Positions 35,597 through 48,493 of a stretch of 64,000 nt of DNA are shown here, piece by piece. Numbering within the stretch: position 1 is the first letter of the stretch; every line of letters starts with the position of its first letter. Location of the stretch: NCBI GenBank assembly GCA_964035545.1, contig OZ037769.1, positions 13,072,633 through 13,136,632 of the forward strand, given 5' to 3'. A model generated the notes under the pieces. It made no database searches. It was given only the letters and a program-made list of their open reading frames with translations, and was not told the DNA's origin. The DNA comes from Bugula neritina (lineage: Eukaryota; Bryozoa; Gymnolaemata; Cheilostomatida; Bugulidae). Both the position numbers and the translations under genes were made by a program.

Positions 35597-35950
35597 GTCA
35601 TTTCGTACACAAGTCGTTTCGTACCCACTTTTTCAGGTAGTTTAGTACACATCAATATAAATTAACTACAATACATATTTTTGATATTTATTTATTATTC
35701 TCACTAGCAACTTGCACATTTCATAAAAAAAATATATTAATTTACAACATTGGTCAATAGGTGACATAGGAGGTGTGAAAGATTCATGCTGGGATGCAAT
35801 AAATAACTAAACTAGTATCATTCAAGTGGTTATTCAGTAGATTAATTCATTTTTCATTTTGTGTACGAAATGGACAGCAGTTTGTGTGCGAAATGACCAT
35901 TTTGTATATAAAACAAAGGGTGTACAAAGCGACTTGTGTACGAATCAACA
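35597..35950. mobile_element. Foldback MITE, family E (CATTTCGTACACAAGTCG ends)
   Basis: The left end CATTTCGTACACAAGTCGTT mirrors the right end, which reads GCGACTTGTGTACGAA. Internal repeats of the form TGTGTACGAAATG also occur. It is about 350 bp with no coding potential. Confidence 0.65.
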
Positions 35951-37505
35951 GTAACCCTGATTATGATTATCATATTGATATTTTCTTAAAAATGCTATTA
36001 GGATTAAATCATTAATATTAGTATAACTGTAAGTATTAGTCTATTACTACTAGTGTCTAGTAATAGTATTAGTAATACTCATGGTCATAGTCATACTCAT
36101 GCTGATATTGATACTGTATGATAATTATAAATATGGTGTTTGTAACTTATTAGTAATGCATTTGCTATTGATACTATTTCTGAGCGACAGCAGTAGAATT
36201 GGGGTGAAGTTTCAGCAAGTCAATAATGATCAATTTATTTAGTTAAGACTCAAGTTAAAATTCAAGTTAAATACTCAAAGTTAAACTGAATCACAGTGAA
36301 AGCTGACTCTGAATAAAGTCATGGTCATGGTATCTGTACATAAAAACTGATTTCAAATTCATTAATCATGAATAGTTTTATTCAATTTTAATATACGAGC
36401 TGCAATTTTTTGCTCAATCTAGACATTATTATCAAGACATTGATGATATATGTTAACTGTCATGTGTATTAGACTGCAGTGCCACAATATAGCTGATAAA
36501 TCATCCGAAAAACTGACTTTTTGCAAAAAGTTGAATCCAAGTCTAATGAATACAATACCTTAAGTCAATTCAAATTTGTTATATTGTTGATTGATGTCAT
36601 ATTCAATAAATGCAACTATGAGCGTTTTTTATAATAATTTCAATGTAATACAATGAATTGGTAGGTGTAGTTTTACTGTTTTAGCTATACTGAGTTTTTA
36701 GTTATCCATAAATAAATATTAATAGCACAATTTATGTAATAAATTGCAAATCTGCCAATTAACTTTTTAATGGCTGATGAGATAAACGTAAGGTGGTTAT
36801 TTAATTTTATGCAATTTTGTCTTGAAAATTTTAGATAATTGTAAATCATTTTATACACAAAAAAAAAATGTTGTTGAAATATTCTTTAAGATTTTGAAAA
36901 AATTATTTAATATTTTAGTTACTGAGATTGAAACATTTTGTAGCTAATTACTTAACGTTTTTAAATTAAGTACTTAAACAAATCACATAAAACTCAAATT
37001 AGCAGACTATTGAAAAATATACTCATTTATTTTATTTAATAAAACTGTGACGTTTTTTATATCATGTTTAGAATGTAGCTTATTACCAAACATGTTGACT
37101 GCTCACAACTAATCCTGTCTCTATAAAGCTAGAGACTCTTTCTTCTGCTTGCCTTTAGTTCCAGTAAGTTACATTTCACACCCGGCTGGTGTCGACTAAC
37201 CTCTTCATTGGGTAGTTACACCACCAGCGCACACTAACTGGAGGCAAATGCATTACATCACCTCCAGTGGTGTTTACTCTAGCTAAACATAAAGTTGTAG
37301 TGGTTATAGTTGATGAAATAAACTCAATATTGAACAAAAGCAATAATCAGAGACCTAATGTAATGCTGTTTCATGTACTTCTAGTGATTCACTTACTATT
37401 TTTTTGCACAGGATTTTTTAGTTGAACTATGAAATATACAAAGCATGAATATAGTGACTACACTTGTCTTGTATGTTTATTGTATCACTTCCTATTAGTA
37501 GGAGA

Positions 37506-40479
37506 ATGGACGGTGATAGCAGCGAAGTAGATGCTTCTCATGTTGTGAAATATGAATGTAAGCTCAACTTATGACTTTCCTTGGATAGTTTAGACCTATA
37601 CTGAATTCTTGTATATTATTAATAGAAAATGGACTAGTAAAATTGATTGAGTAGAACAGATTGCAGACATTTTCTTCGTTTGTTGAAGTAAAACGTAAAT
37701 ACTTGTAAATGTTTATTTAATGTTTAGGAAGCCACACCTTTCTCACAGTGATAGACTAAAAATATGTTATTTTAGTTATACAGGCCAAATGTTTTGTTGT
37801 AGATCTGGATCATACTGCAGACGTACAGTAAGTGGCCATTAGTGATTGCAAGTGTTGGGGGTAGCATCGTGTATGCTGAGTCATTACCCATGGCTACTTC
37901 TATGTTAATTGTATTCATATGCAATATTATATACGTTTTTAAAAGTGAGTTTATACATTTGCGATTTTAGTTAAAAATTTACTTTGTTTGAGTTGAAGAT
38001 TTCGATAAGTCGCCTTGTATTATAATGAAGCAGATCATTAAAATTATTATCTTATGATCACTTTATTAGCACATTTACAGTATACAGTTGACGTGGTTGA
38101 TTAATCCCTTTAGTTAACAGCATTCAACAATTACTTATGCAGAATGGCATCGGATAAAGCTTCATTGATTCAAGTAAAATCTCTAAATTGCGTAATAAAG
38201 GTGCTGATGTCTATCGATGTTTAAAGAAGCCTAATTTTATCTTTAAGCAAGTCATGTATTATTGTTGGAAAGTGATAATGCTCATGGTTTTAATATGGTT
38301 TCTGCGAAACTAAAAGAATGTGCTAGACTGAGTGGAATGAACTGAAACTCAGCTGTTGTTTCAGGCGTAGACATCGCTGGATCATTTCCGAATTTTTATC
38401 TTTAAAGGCTTTACAAAGATATTTTTGTTTTAATATAAAATCATTATTTTTCAGAGATGGTATAAATAATTATTATTAGAAAACTTATAGCTCATTCATG
38501 TTGATTGCATACCGTGGCGATAGCATCACTCAGCTATGCTCCTGTTGACAGTAAACAGGAAGCTAGGGCTACTCTGTCACAGAGGTTGGCTAGAATGAAG
38601 AGGATATTGTGTTATCATTGTAATCATGACCTCTCCTTATGTACACATGCAACTTGCAACTCAAATACCAAGTGGAAAAGTTTCGTAATCTTTTAATCTT
38701 TAGCTCCTGACTGACCGAGAAAAATTGCTGTTCATACAGAAATATATATACTATTGGTATTATATATATATATATATTTATATATATATTTATATATAAT
38801 ACTAATAATAAAAAATACTTGTTCACAGGCTGCACTCCTGGGGGTGCGACTTGAAGGAGGCATTTGCCCAGTGTGCCATGGCAATGTATGGGTACATGAC
38901 TGAGATAGAGACCGTAGAGGAAGTGATGCAACAAGTCATAGAGGTCAGCGGTGAGTAGATTAGCTGACACTTTACTATATCTAGTCTCTTCTCTCAATAA
39001 GGGTATAACAATGCTGGTTAGGAGAACAACAGAAGATATAAAAATAAGTGAATCTTGGTTCTCAGTGCACAGTGTTTTGTACTGTGGACATAGCTGAGCT
39101 TGCATCTAGAAAATACTGTTTTTATCTTCTCAAACTAATGACTTAGTTCAGTGATTTTTTTCACTCACAGCATTAATACTTCCATTCAGATGAGTTTATA
39201 TTGTGTGCATAGTGTAGTTTCTTCAAGTTAGTGAGAGTAAAATAGCTGTATGTGTGTTGGCAGGTGAAGATATGCTTTCTCTACTCTATCAATTCCTGGA
39301 CGAGTGTTTGTTCCTGTTCTCGTGTGACCCATTCTTCATTGCTAAGGTGGGTTCTTTATTGCTAAGGTGGGTTTTTTATTGCTAAAGCGAGTTTTTCATT
39401 GCTAAGGTAAGATGTGCATTATGTATACATAAACACACTCAGACGTATACATGCATACATATATATGTTTGTTTATACAGGCTACTGTCTTTCAAATAAA
39501 ACTGTGAAAATATTGTCTATAAAAATTGTTATATTCAATAGAAAGCTGAATTTGTGACTACATAGAAATCTGATCGTTTTTATTATCACCTTTTGTTTAC
39601 ACAAAAGTGCTTCTTCTACGTTCATTCACCTATATGTATTCCTTTAAAGTCAATTCTATGTTTCAGAGAATAGTCATAGAGGAGATGGATATGGAGAATT
39701 TCAAAATTAAAGCAGTAGGGTAAGTTGAAAACCCCAACTAAAAGTACATACTTGAATACGAAACAGGCCTATAGATATTATTTATATAAACATGATGTTT
39801 TATATGGAAACACATAATCTATATGCCTCATGTTTGCTTAGCAAAAAAACGTGTTTTGGTAACACGTTAAAATTAACTTTTAATTCAAGATGGCTGCTCA
39901 TTCTCCTGGTAGCATATTCGAATCAATACTTTGGCTTACTGATTCAAGGAATGCGGAATTACTTGAATAAGAGCAAATCTAATGCTTAGCCTAAATAATT
40001 TCGACATCCATATACTGGTTCTACTGTATTTTATTGTAATTATGATGAAAGTTTATTAAATTGATGGATAATTTCATAGCTAGGACAACTCCTGCAAGTC
40101 TCGTACACTGTTATTTAATATTAATTATATTATTCAAAACTGTACACTGGCTATAAAACTACTGAAATACAAACTTTTATTTCAGAATAAATTCCATTTG
40201 GCACATTTAGTAACGATTACTCTATCACCGATAAAGAAGACAATCTCTCTGGCGTTTTAGAAATAAAATTAAATCAATGCTCTCAGTTTTGTATGTATTA
40301 TATTAATTGTTACCTCTGGCTGTTTGTGGTTTAGATTTGGTGAAGAGTTTGATTTGGGCAAACATCCACAAGGCACTGAGGTCAAAGCAGTGACTTATAG
40401 CAATATGCAGATACATGAGCATGATAGTGAGGCTTCCCCTGATGGTCTGGCACATGTGTTTGTTGTCATAGACATATAA
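37506..40479 (+). CDS. ZBTB8OS: Archease (tRNA-ligase complex cofactor), 6 exons, 159 aa
   Basis: Archease promotes guanylylation and turnover of the RTCB tRNA ligase, which acts in tRNA splicing and XBP1 mRNA splicing. Exons: 37506-37557, 37803-37827 (25 bases only), 38829-38950, 39264-39346, 39667-39719 and 40335-40479, all GT-AG with matching phases. Key motifs are YLDHTADVQLHSWG near residue 18, AFAQCAMAMYGYMT, LLYQFLDECLFLFSCDPF, GKHPQGTEVKAVTYSNMQ, and the C-terminus HVFVVIDI. Asp24 of HTADV and Asp158 of the terminal IDI correspond to the family's metal-binding acidic residues. The length fits the family (about 140-170 aa). The donor of exon 4 lies in a short tandem repeat (39330-39410). 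Confidence 0.95.
38755..38800. repeat. (TA)n microsatellite in archease intron 2
   Basis: TATATATATTTATATATATT type run. Confidence 0.85.
39330..39412 (+). repeat. Tandemly repeated exon-intron junction in archease
   Basis: The junction ATTGCTAAGGTGGGTT is repeated about four times in direct order (ATTGCTAAGGTGGGTT twice, ATTGCTAAAGCGAGTT, ATTGCTAAGGTAAGAT). This gives several possible 5' splice sites. Only the first keeps the archease frame; reading on reaches a stop within about 13 codons. Confidence 0.8.
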
Positions 40480-41780
40480 GGTAGTTAGATCAAAAGAAGG
40501 TTTAACTTCTTGCAATACAAAATTAGAGACAAATACTTTGAAGTTAGTTTTGTTGCTTACAGGTGCTCACAACTCTCTATTATTGCAGACGGGATGGTAT
40601 CCTTAAGATACTAGACTTGGCGAGTGTGGCATTTCCCAACTGGCGTTTGATTCCCTGAAGCCTCTTTGACTAAGTTTACTGGTTGATAAGCCTGGACCGG
40701 ATTATTATGTAAGCTCCGCCTCTGAAACATTTCCTTATTTGAGGAGAGATTAGACATACATGAGTTCTAAGGGTATCTTTACTGACATAGACGTATTGTC
40801 TATCTGAGACATTGTAGAAGTATATGGCAGTTCCAATTTAGTTATGAGGATAATGAGCTAAGGCTATGTATTGATATTGAGTCTAAGAACTCTTGCTAAG
40901 TAGCTGGAGTTATGTCTCTGGAATTCAACTGTTGAATCTCAGTTTCTCTGCTGCTTATTAGAAACACGGAATTAGTCAGGGTTTGAGCTCAGCAGGTCAA
41001 AGGTTAACTCTTCTGCTCAAAAGAAACTCAGCTCAACCATGAGATGATCATTTCGTGCAAAAAAGTAAAACATTTTTCAAGCTGAGAAACTTTACACCAG
41101 AGAGTAATGAAACATTTTCACAGTGCGGACAACTCCCAACTCATCACCATTATACTATTAGTAAAAGTACTGCCACCACAACTGTAATTCCTCTCATTAT
41201 TTAATATTTTAAAGGACAAACTTTAGCCAAAGCATAAATTTTTTCTCCATGCCTGAATATTTCTAAAATCAAATCTAGACTTCTCTGTGACTTAACTTAC
41301 TCTGTCACAGCTAAGTCTGACTTGACATAGTGACTCTGAGTTAGTATATCTCTACCCAAAATATCTAGCTTGAACATTGCTCAATTAGTAATAACAGTTC
41401 ATTGGCTCTATTTCTTAATTGTAAGGGTGCCATCAACTGCAACATTTTTGGTTGCTATGTTAACATGACTATTAATTTATTCAATCATTTGTCTTAGGCA
41501 ATAGTAATATTTATTATTAGGTAGTAGATGAAAATCTGTGTGGTGTTTTCTTCTCTTTTTTCAAATACTTGTTTTTAAATTTTAATTTGGTTTGAAATAA
41601 AAATATTATTACTAAAGTTTTGTTTTAACTTCACTGCAGTTTAACAGACTTACAGACTGTATGATTTGTAGCACCACTCACTAGATGAGAATATACTCTA
41701 CTACATGATTCGTATGTATATAGATTTGTGTGACATCCTTGCTAACTTTTATATTTTTTTATAACTTTCAATAAAAATAT
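40480..41780. other. Archease 3' flank, no gene seen
   Basis: Moderately AT-rich. Short exon-like segments occur (for example after TTGCAG near 40590), but nothing connects to a recognised frame. AATAAA-type polyadenylation signals occur near 41597 and 41770. Confidence 0.5.
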
Positions 41781-42788
41781 TTTATTGCATCAGCAAAAGA
41801 GTGATTTATTAAAGATACACGAGCAGCTAAAGCATAACAAAAAGCCATTATTTAAAACAGTTGTACATGCATAAAATAACAAGAAAGTAATTAAATGATT
41901 TTGCAACCAAACAGTTCTGCTGAGTTTTACACTGTGTTTTGTGACATCACGAGCATTTGCTTCTGCATTGTTGTAAGTTTCTTCTCTATTTGTGCACTTT
42001 GAGAGCAGTTTGAACTCAACCATTTGCCCAGCAGAATTGGTATTTGCATTCACCATTCTGTAGAATATGCTTGATGAACCAATGTGCAGTACATCTGTTA
42101 CCAATGCAATGAAAAAGCTTTTGAAAAGTACACATCGCTGGTCAAGTGCTTTGATTGGTGTGAAAAGGGAAATTATTAAAAGGTGGTAAGATAACTCCAA
42201 TACATGATGCAGTAGTTAACACTGCTTATGGTGGCTGTTTGGAAATGAGGAAAGCCAACTGGTTGTCTTGAATACACTGCAGTTGAAGTTTTAACTATAG
42301 AGCTGTTTGTAGTACTTGTCACTCGCTGGAGCAATTATAGAGAAGTTGAGATAACTCAAGTTCTTTTATTGTATTACTGATTGACTTTTGGTTTGGGGCT
42401 TATACTACATAATAATCAAGACTAATGCATCTTCTCCACTGGTTTCACTACCAATTTGATTCAGTTTCCAATATCAGCAACTAGCAATCCGGTGAGCAGC
42501 TGGCCATGCACCCAGTATAAGTAAAGCTATAAAATGCAGAAAAGATGAGAGTGCAGGCTTCTATAATACTTATATATAAACAGAAATAACAGGTGTATGT
42601 TTAAACTTTAAATGAGCAAAATGTTTTGTGAATTTGGAGTTATGGGCACACTTATGCTTATAGAGAGCACCCCTTTGCTTTGACTATGAGTAATGACGAG
42701 TGAATTTGAGAGATTGAGTAAACTGGAACAATTAGATACAAATGTATTGAAGCAACCATATTGAAAACACTCTTTGAAAAGATATGGT
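41781..42788. repeat. H2A 3' flank, copy 2 (inverted duplicate of 5690-6480)
   Basis: Bases 42000-42785 mirror the copy-1 flank. A minus-strand open frame at 42200-41790 contains FKSFFIALVTDVLHIGSSSI, then FYRMVNANTNSAGQMVEFKL. This frame is conserved in the copy at about 6310-6440 (+), and more distantly at 47314-47075 (-). Bases 41780-41880 also resemble 48240-48360 in direct orientation. Confidence 0.65.
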
Positions 42789-42804
42789 GGCCCTGGAAAG
42801 GGCC
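42789..42804 (-). terminator. Histone 3' stem-loop of H2A (copy 2), altered loop
   Basis: On the minus strand it reads GGCCCTTTCCAGGGCC. The 6-bp stem is intact, but the loop is TTCC instead of the TTTC found in the other eight histone genes here. The base before the stem is T (CCAAT) instead of C (CCAAC). Confidence 0.9.
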
Positions 42805-42828
42805 ATTGGGGTTGGGTAGTTTTAGTAT

Positions 42829-43206
42829 TTAGGCAGCAGCTTTCTTGGTCTTGCTGGGCAGCAGTACAGCCTGGATATTAGGCAACACACCACCCTGAGC
42901 TATGGTGACGCCTCCCAAGAGTCTGTTTAATTCTTCGTCATTCCTGATGGCTAGTTGCAAATGTCGGGGAATTATTCGTGTTTTCTTGTTGTCACGGGCA
43001 GCGTTTCCTGCCAACTCGAGTACCTCAGCAGCTAGATACTCCATTACAGCTGCCAGGTAAACTGGGGCACCAGCACCCACTCTTTCGGCATAGTTGCCTT
43101 TTCTGAGCAGACGGTGAATTCTTCCAACTGGAAACTGCAAGCCAGCCCTTGAAGACCTGGTCTTGCTCTTTCCCTTTGCTTTGCCTCCTTTTCCTCTTCC
43201 AGTCAT
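42829..43206 (-). CDS. H2A: Histone H2A, copy 2
   Basis: This intronless gene encodes 125 aa, and the protein is identical to the gene at 5267-5644. Synonymous differences in the DNA show the copies are not a trivial assembly repeat. It is divergent with H2B (284 bp). A TATA box (TATAAATA on minus) lies at 43267-43274. The 3' stem-loop has a variant loop. Confidence 0.98.
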   Translation of the reverse strand: MTGRGKGGKAKGKSKTRSSRAGLQFPVGRIHRLLRKGNYAERVGAGAPVYLAAVMEYLAAEVLELAGNAARDNKKTRIIPRHLQLAIRNDEELNRLLGGVTIAQGGVLPNIQAVLLPSKTKKAAA

Positions 43207-43490
43207 ATTTGACGCGATTAATTTTGTTGTGCAAACTTTGCGGTAGTCACGGCTGGACGCGCTTCATATTTATACACAATCATGGTAGTTAGAAACTGTC
43301 CAATCAAAGACATTTGTAATAAACGGACGTCTTGGTAAGATTTCTCTAACCAACGTCGTTCGACCTAGAACGAGCGTACACTTGTCCAATGAAATGTTTA
43401 GAACTACCTCATTTGCATAAAATTTGAAATATAAACACATGTATTCCTATAGCGCTCCATCCTACATTAGCGTTCTAGTTTGGAAGAGAC
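43207..43490. promoter_or_regulatory. Bidirectional H2A/H2B promoter, copy 2
   Basis: It repeats the copy-1 order in mirror image: H2A TATA (43267-43274), CCAAT (GTCCAATC near 43299), the element AAACGGACGTCTTGG (43321-43335), CCAAT near 43386, octamer ATTTGCAT (43411-43418) and H2B TATAAA (43430-43435). Confidence 0.85.
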
Positions 43491-43859
43491 ATGCCTCCTA
43501 AAGTTAGCTCAAAAGGTGCCAAAAAGGCTGGCAAAGCCAAAGCTGCCCGCACTGGTGACAAGAAGAAAAAAAGAAAAAGAAAGGAAAGTTATGGGATATA
43601 CATCTATAAGGTCTTAAAGCAGGTTCATCCAGACACAGGTGTTTCATCAAAGGCGATGAGCATTATGAACAGCTTCGTTAACGATGTGTTTGAGAGAATT
43701 GCTGGCGAAGCATCAAGACTGGCTCATTATAACAAGAGATCGACAATAACTAGCCGTGAAGTACAAACGGCGGTGAGATTGATTCTCCCCGGAGAACTTG
43801 CCAAGCACGCAGTATCTGAGGGAACTAAAGCTGTCACGAAATATACCAGCTCAAAATAA
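43491..43859 (+). CDS. H2B: Histone H2B, copy 2
   Basis: This intronless gene encodes 122 aa. It is identical to the H2B at 4615-4983 except for Ser6 (Asn6 there). The lysine-rich tail and full H2B fold are present, ending [18 protein letters not shown] canonical stem-loop follows 26 bases after the stop. Confidence 0.98.
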   Translation: MPPKVSSKGAKKAGKAKAARTGDKKKKRKRKESYGIYIYKVLKQVHPDTGVSSKAMSIMNSFVNDVFERIAGEASRLAHYNKRSTITSREVQTAVRLILPGELAKHAVSEGTKAVTKYTSSK

Positions 43860-43885
43860 ACTACACTGTAAAACTAAACCCCAAC

Positions 43886-43901
43886 GGCCCTTTTCAGGGC
43901 C
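43886..43901 (+). terminator. Histone 3' stem-loop of H2B (copy 2)
   Basis: GGCCCTTTTCAGGGCC preceded by CCCCAAC. Confidence 0.95.
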
Positions 43902-44058
43902 ACCAAATTGTATCAAGAGTTGTTCTTTTACTACGTTTAAATGCATTGAATAGAATAACTATTTAATTAATCATTTTTACCTTGCCTATAGCTATGTTAA
44001 CCTGTGTGCAATGTAAATAAAACACCTGCCAACTGATAGAGCAGCACATTGCAGACTC

Positions 44059-44108
44059 AAGTTGCCTTTATACCTTCACGATTTTCAGCAGAGGTATAAA
44101 CGCAACTT
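44059..44108. mobile_element. 50-bp minimal derivative of family C element
   Basis: The left end AAGTTGCCTTTATACCTTCA and the right end AGGTATAAACGCAACTT are joined with almost no interior. The copies at 16699 and 26096 have about 400 bp between the same ends. Confidence 0.75.
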
Positions 44109-44738
44109 AGGAGTTGCCTGATCATTTGTTCAGTAATAATTTTGCAGTTAGTTATGGGGTATGACGCTATCACAACCTAGATAACATAAAAGGTTGAGAG
44201 TTGAGTAGAGAGCCAGTACAGCATTTCCAGCCCTATAACCTAGTGGGTGCGCAAACGATATCTTTACGAGAAATACAAAATCCCGTTAAATACAATGAAT
44301 GAATAATATAGTATTAACTTTAGACTCATTGGACATTGTATTGGTATATTTTATATTTATCTGTACAAGCTAGCAATTTACTTGCGTAAATAAGTGTGAG
44401 AAACATTATGGTTTTAATAAACTTTATTAGGTAAAGTAATCAACTGCTGTGTCATTATAATCATTAGCTGGAGTGTGCTCACTGCTACTTTGACTTGGTA
44501 TGTTCTACTTATTACATCATAATCAACTAGACTGCGAGCCTACTATAATCATACATTACATATTGGTTACTGCAATCAACACTGCACAGAGAAATTCAAT
44601 TCCAGCTTTAAAGCGAGACTTCATAATTATTAGAGGCTATATTTTTTAGATTTGCCTGCCTTTAATATATTATATATAAAAATGCAAAAAATAGTAGTAG
44701 GACGGATTAATGAACAATACACTTTGGGATGAATGGTT

Positions 44739-44754
44739 GGCCCTGAAAAGGGCC
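44739..44754 (-). terminator. Histone 3' stem-loop of H4 (copy 2)
   Basis: GGCCCTTTTCAGGGCC on the minus strand, 25 bases after the H4 stop. Confidence 0.95.
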
Positions 44755-44779
44755 GTTGGGTCAAAATGGTGAGGGTAGT

Positions 44780-45764
<985 letters not shown>

Positions 45765-45792
45765 GTCTAAACTTCCAAACCCTAAACCCAAC

Positions 45793-45808
45793 GGCCCTTT
45801 TCAGGGCC
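45793..45808 (+). terminator. Histone 3' stem-loop of H3 (copy 2)
   Basis: GGCCCTTTTCAGGGCC, 28 bases after the H3 stop. Confidence 0.95.
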
Positions 45809-48370
45809 ACCAATATTAAGAAGAGTTTGTTCATGTGCATCTTGTTATTATAGTTGCTAAATTTCAAGTGAAAAAGCTTATCTAATTTTTTGTAATTTAA
45901 TTTATTTACTTTATAAAATGCAACAAGTTCAACCTATAATGATACAATCTGCCAAAAGTTAGAGCAATACATTCCAGGTTATAAGAGTTGTCTCATCTTT
46001 GATCAGTAATTAAGCTGTTGTATAATATATGGCACCTGCTGGTGTTTGACTGCAGCATTTCCTGGTGTGTGACATCCTTGCTCATTTTTATATTCTACTA
46101 CTTCAACTTTCAATTGAAATATTTTATTGCTTTAGCAAGAGTTCTTTATTAAAGAAATGATAGCAGAGTGTTTAAAACTCTGTTATAAAACATTTAGGTT
46201 AGTAAGAATATAATTTATGTGTAAACTAGTAATATGCGAGAACTAACTTTTGCATGCAAAATGAACACTTTCCGTAAACAGAATATGTAGCTTATAAACG
46301 TGCTAACACTTGTGATATGTTATAGTGGGAGAAAAACACAAAATTATATTTAGCAAGGACAGGAGAGTTTGAAAAGTACAATCATGTTAAATGTGGTTGT
46401 AACTGATTGTGTGTTGCCCACTATAAATAACTATATTGACCCCATTGACTTCCTATTTATGTTTATGTTTAGGTGACATCGGGCAGCAGGCATTACTCAT
46501 CTGCCTTGTGCTGACTATTAGATTTGTGGTCAGGTCATTGTGGTTGGGGTGGCTGTCATTCTTGCCCTACCTCTACCGGGCTGGGTTGGTACCCTGAGGC
46601 TATACCCAGTGAATGTTTACTATGTTTTGGGACACTTAATAATTCTGGTATTTTTTAGGGACAATAGTTGTTCATACATGCAATATGTTTTTGCCTGGTA
46701 CAGTAACAACAACCAGAGTATATAAACACCTAACAAACTCAATACAATAAGTTGGCAGCACTCTTTAACAAAACTGTACTCGCTATTTTATTAATCTACT
46801 GGTTTGACAATATTATTTACTGGCACTGTCTATGAAGGACCTAAGAGGTTGGTTACTTTTATTCAGATTATTATCTGAATTATTATTTTATAATAAATTT
46901 ACTTTTATGGTTCTTGTGAGCATTACTTTAATATTTTTAACTACATTTATATGCATGCAATCATTTACATACCTTTTGCCTTTTCTTATTTAGTTGTTTC
47001 CAGTATAACCTTCAATAAACTTCTGCGTTTGGGAACCCTGGCGGTTTATTTATACGGGGCCAGTATAACAGTGGTCACATAATATTTATATAGTTGTTGG
47101 ACTTCACACTGTAGCCTGTGACATTAAGAGCATGTGTCTTCTGCAGTCTGCAGTTGTAATTGTCTCCTCTTCGCATTCTAAGAATATGCTGAACAGTCTT
47201 GTGTCCATCATAGTTGGTATCGGCATTCACCATTTTGTAGAATATGCTCCATGAAACAATGTCTATGTTTGATGGAAATGCAATGAGAAAGTTTTTAAAG
47301 ATTATATTCATCACTGGTCAAGTACATTGATTGGTGCAGAAGATGAAGCTAAAAAGTGGTAAGATAACTCCAATACATAATGCATGAGTTAACACTGCTC
47401 ACAGCAGCTGGTTGGTTGGCAATTAGGAAAGCCAACTGGTTGTCTTGAATACATGCCGAGTTCAGCTTTTCTTTCAGAGTTGTAACAAGAGTTGGTGGCA
47501 CTTCCAGTGTCTCTACAGTGTACAGTTTGTCAGTTGACCTGTAGACAGTGGGGAGATAATTACTCTTGTATATTAATTTCTAAGAGCAACTCATCAATTA
47601 AATTGTTGAAAGTTGTCAGTATAAATATACAAAATATTAAAATAATCTAATTTTATGCAATGTTTTCAATCACTGATGCTGTGGCTTAAATTATATTTCA
47701 AAGACATTATGAGGTATTTCAATACATTTTCCTTAAATATATTCTCTTTCAAAATCTAGCAAAAAAGTGCAATTTTCAGTATAATTATTATCTGGGACTC
47801 CCTAATCACTTATTTGCTAAAGTCAAGTCTGAGCTTACATCTGGCTGTAAGCAAATTATTTAACTTGAAAAATAGTTTGCATTTGAATTTATTAACTTCA
47901 AGAGCCAACAACTCCAAAATTCATGGCTAGCTGCTCTGGTTATATACGACTCTATTAACTTATTAAATTCTCTGTTCTATAGGCAATAATAGAATTTATT
48001 ATTAAGTAATAGATAGAAAATTATTTGGTATTTGCTTTTCAATTTGGCAAATCTGTGTTTTCATATTCTTTCTCAATTGGAACTATAGAAGATTTTAATA
48101 GAATGCATTAATTTTCTTTTGCACCACACAATAGATTATAATATAATAATTCACTAAAGAATGCTTGTGTTACAATAACAATAAACATAGATTTGCATAA
48201 CTCTTTTATGTTTTACTGTTAGCTATTTCTAATAAACACATTACATTTTGAGTTAGTGAAAGAGTGATTTATTAAAGTAATATGAGCAGCTAAAGCATTA
48301 ACAAAAAGCTGCTATTTAAAATAGTTGAACATAAAAGACCAAGAAAGTGATTAAATGACTTGAGTTTACG
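45809..48370. other. Histone-flank repeats with a candidate solo LTR; no intact gene
   Basis: Bases 45950-46110 are a direct repeat of 49000-49160, the flanks of H3 copy 2 and of the lone H2B. Bases 47075-47640 (minus) carry the frame-conserved segments also seen at 7145-7440. Bases 47640-48370 are AT-rich with nothing recognised. Confidence 0.6.
46412..47070 (+). mobile_element. Candidate solo LTR
   Basis: The region starts TGTTGCCCACTAT and ends ATAACA. It contains a TATATAAA promoter-like motif at about 46717 and an AATAAA signal at about 47013 near its end, and it interrupts histone-flank repeat sequence. No clear target duplication and no partner LTR are seen, so the call is tentative. 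Confidence 0.3.
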
Positions 48371-48493
48371 TAATGCTTACGATTGGCCAATGAAATGCTT
48401 CCAACTACCTAATTTGCGTATAAATTGTAATATAAACCCATGTGTAGCGTTTTTTTAAACTTCATTTCTACATGAAGACTCTGTGGTAAGAAA
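48371..48493 (+). promoter_or_regulatory. Promoter of the lone H2B gene
   Basis: It is aligned with the H2B half of the bidirectional promoters: CCAAT (48387-48391, followed by GAAATG as in the quartet copies), a degenerate octamer ATTTGCGT (48412-48419) and TATAAA (48431-48436). The GACGTC element and the H2A half are missing. Confidence 0.7.

Larger units (their letters stand above)
33439..37505. other. Gene-poor AT-rich region with simple repeats
   Basis: Bases 33440-34330 are the presumed upstream side of the receptor gene. On the minus strand a donor-like GTAAGT near 34025 could end a 5' untranslated exon. Bases 34800-35110 are CTTACTCTTAGT and TATACTTATAG type repeats. A foldback element lies at 35597-35950, and the stretch to 37500 is very AT-rich. 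No protein-coding gene is seen. Confidence 0.55.

Noticed and set aside
38590-39105. Minus-strand open frame of 171 codons overlapping archease exon 3
   Set aside because: It is antisense to a recognised exon and includes a TA microsatellite.
46540-46725. Short open frame as a gene
   Set aside because: It lies within a repeat-like region that looks more like a solo LTR. No family features.
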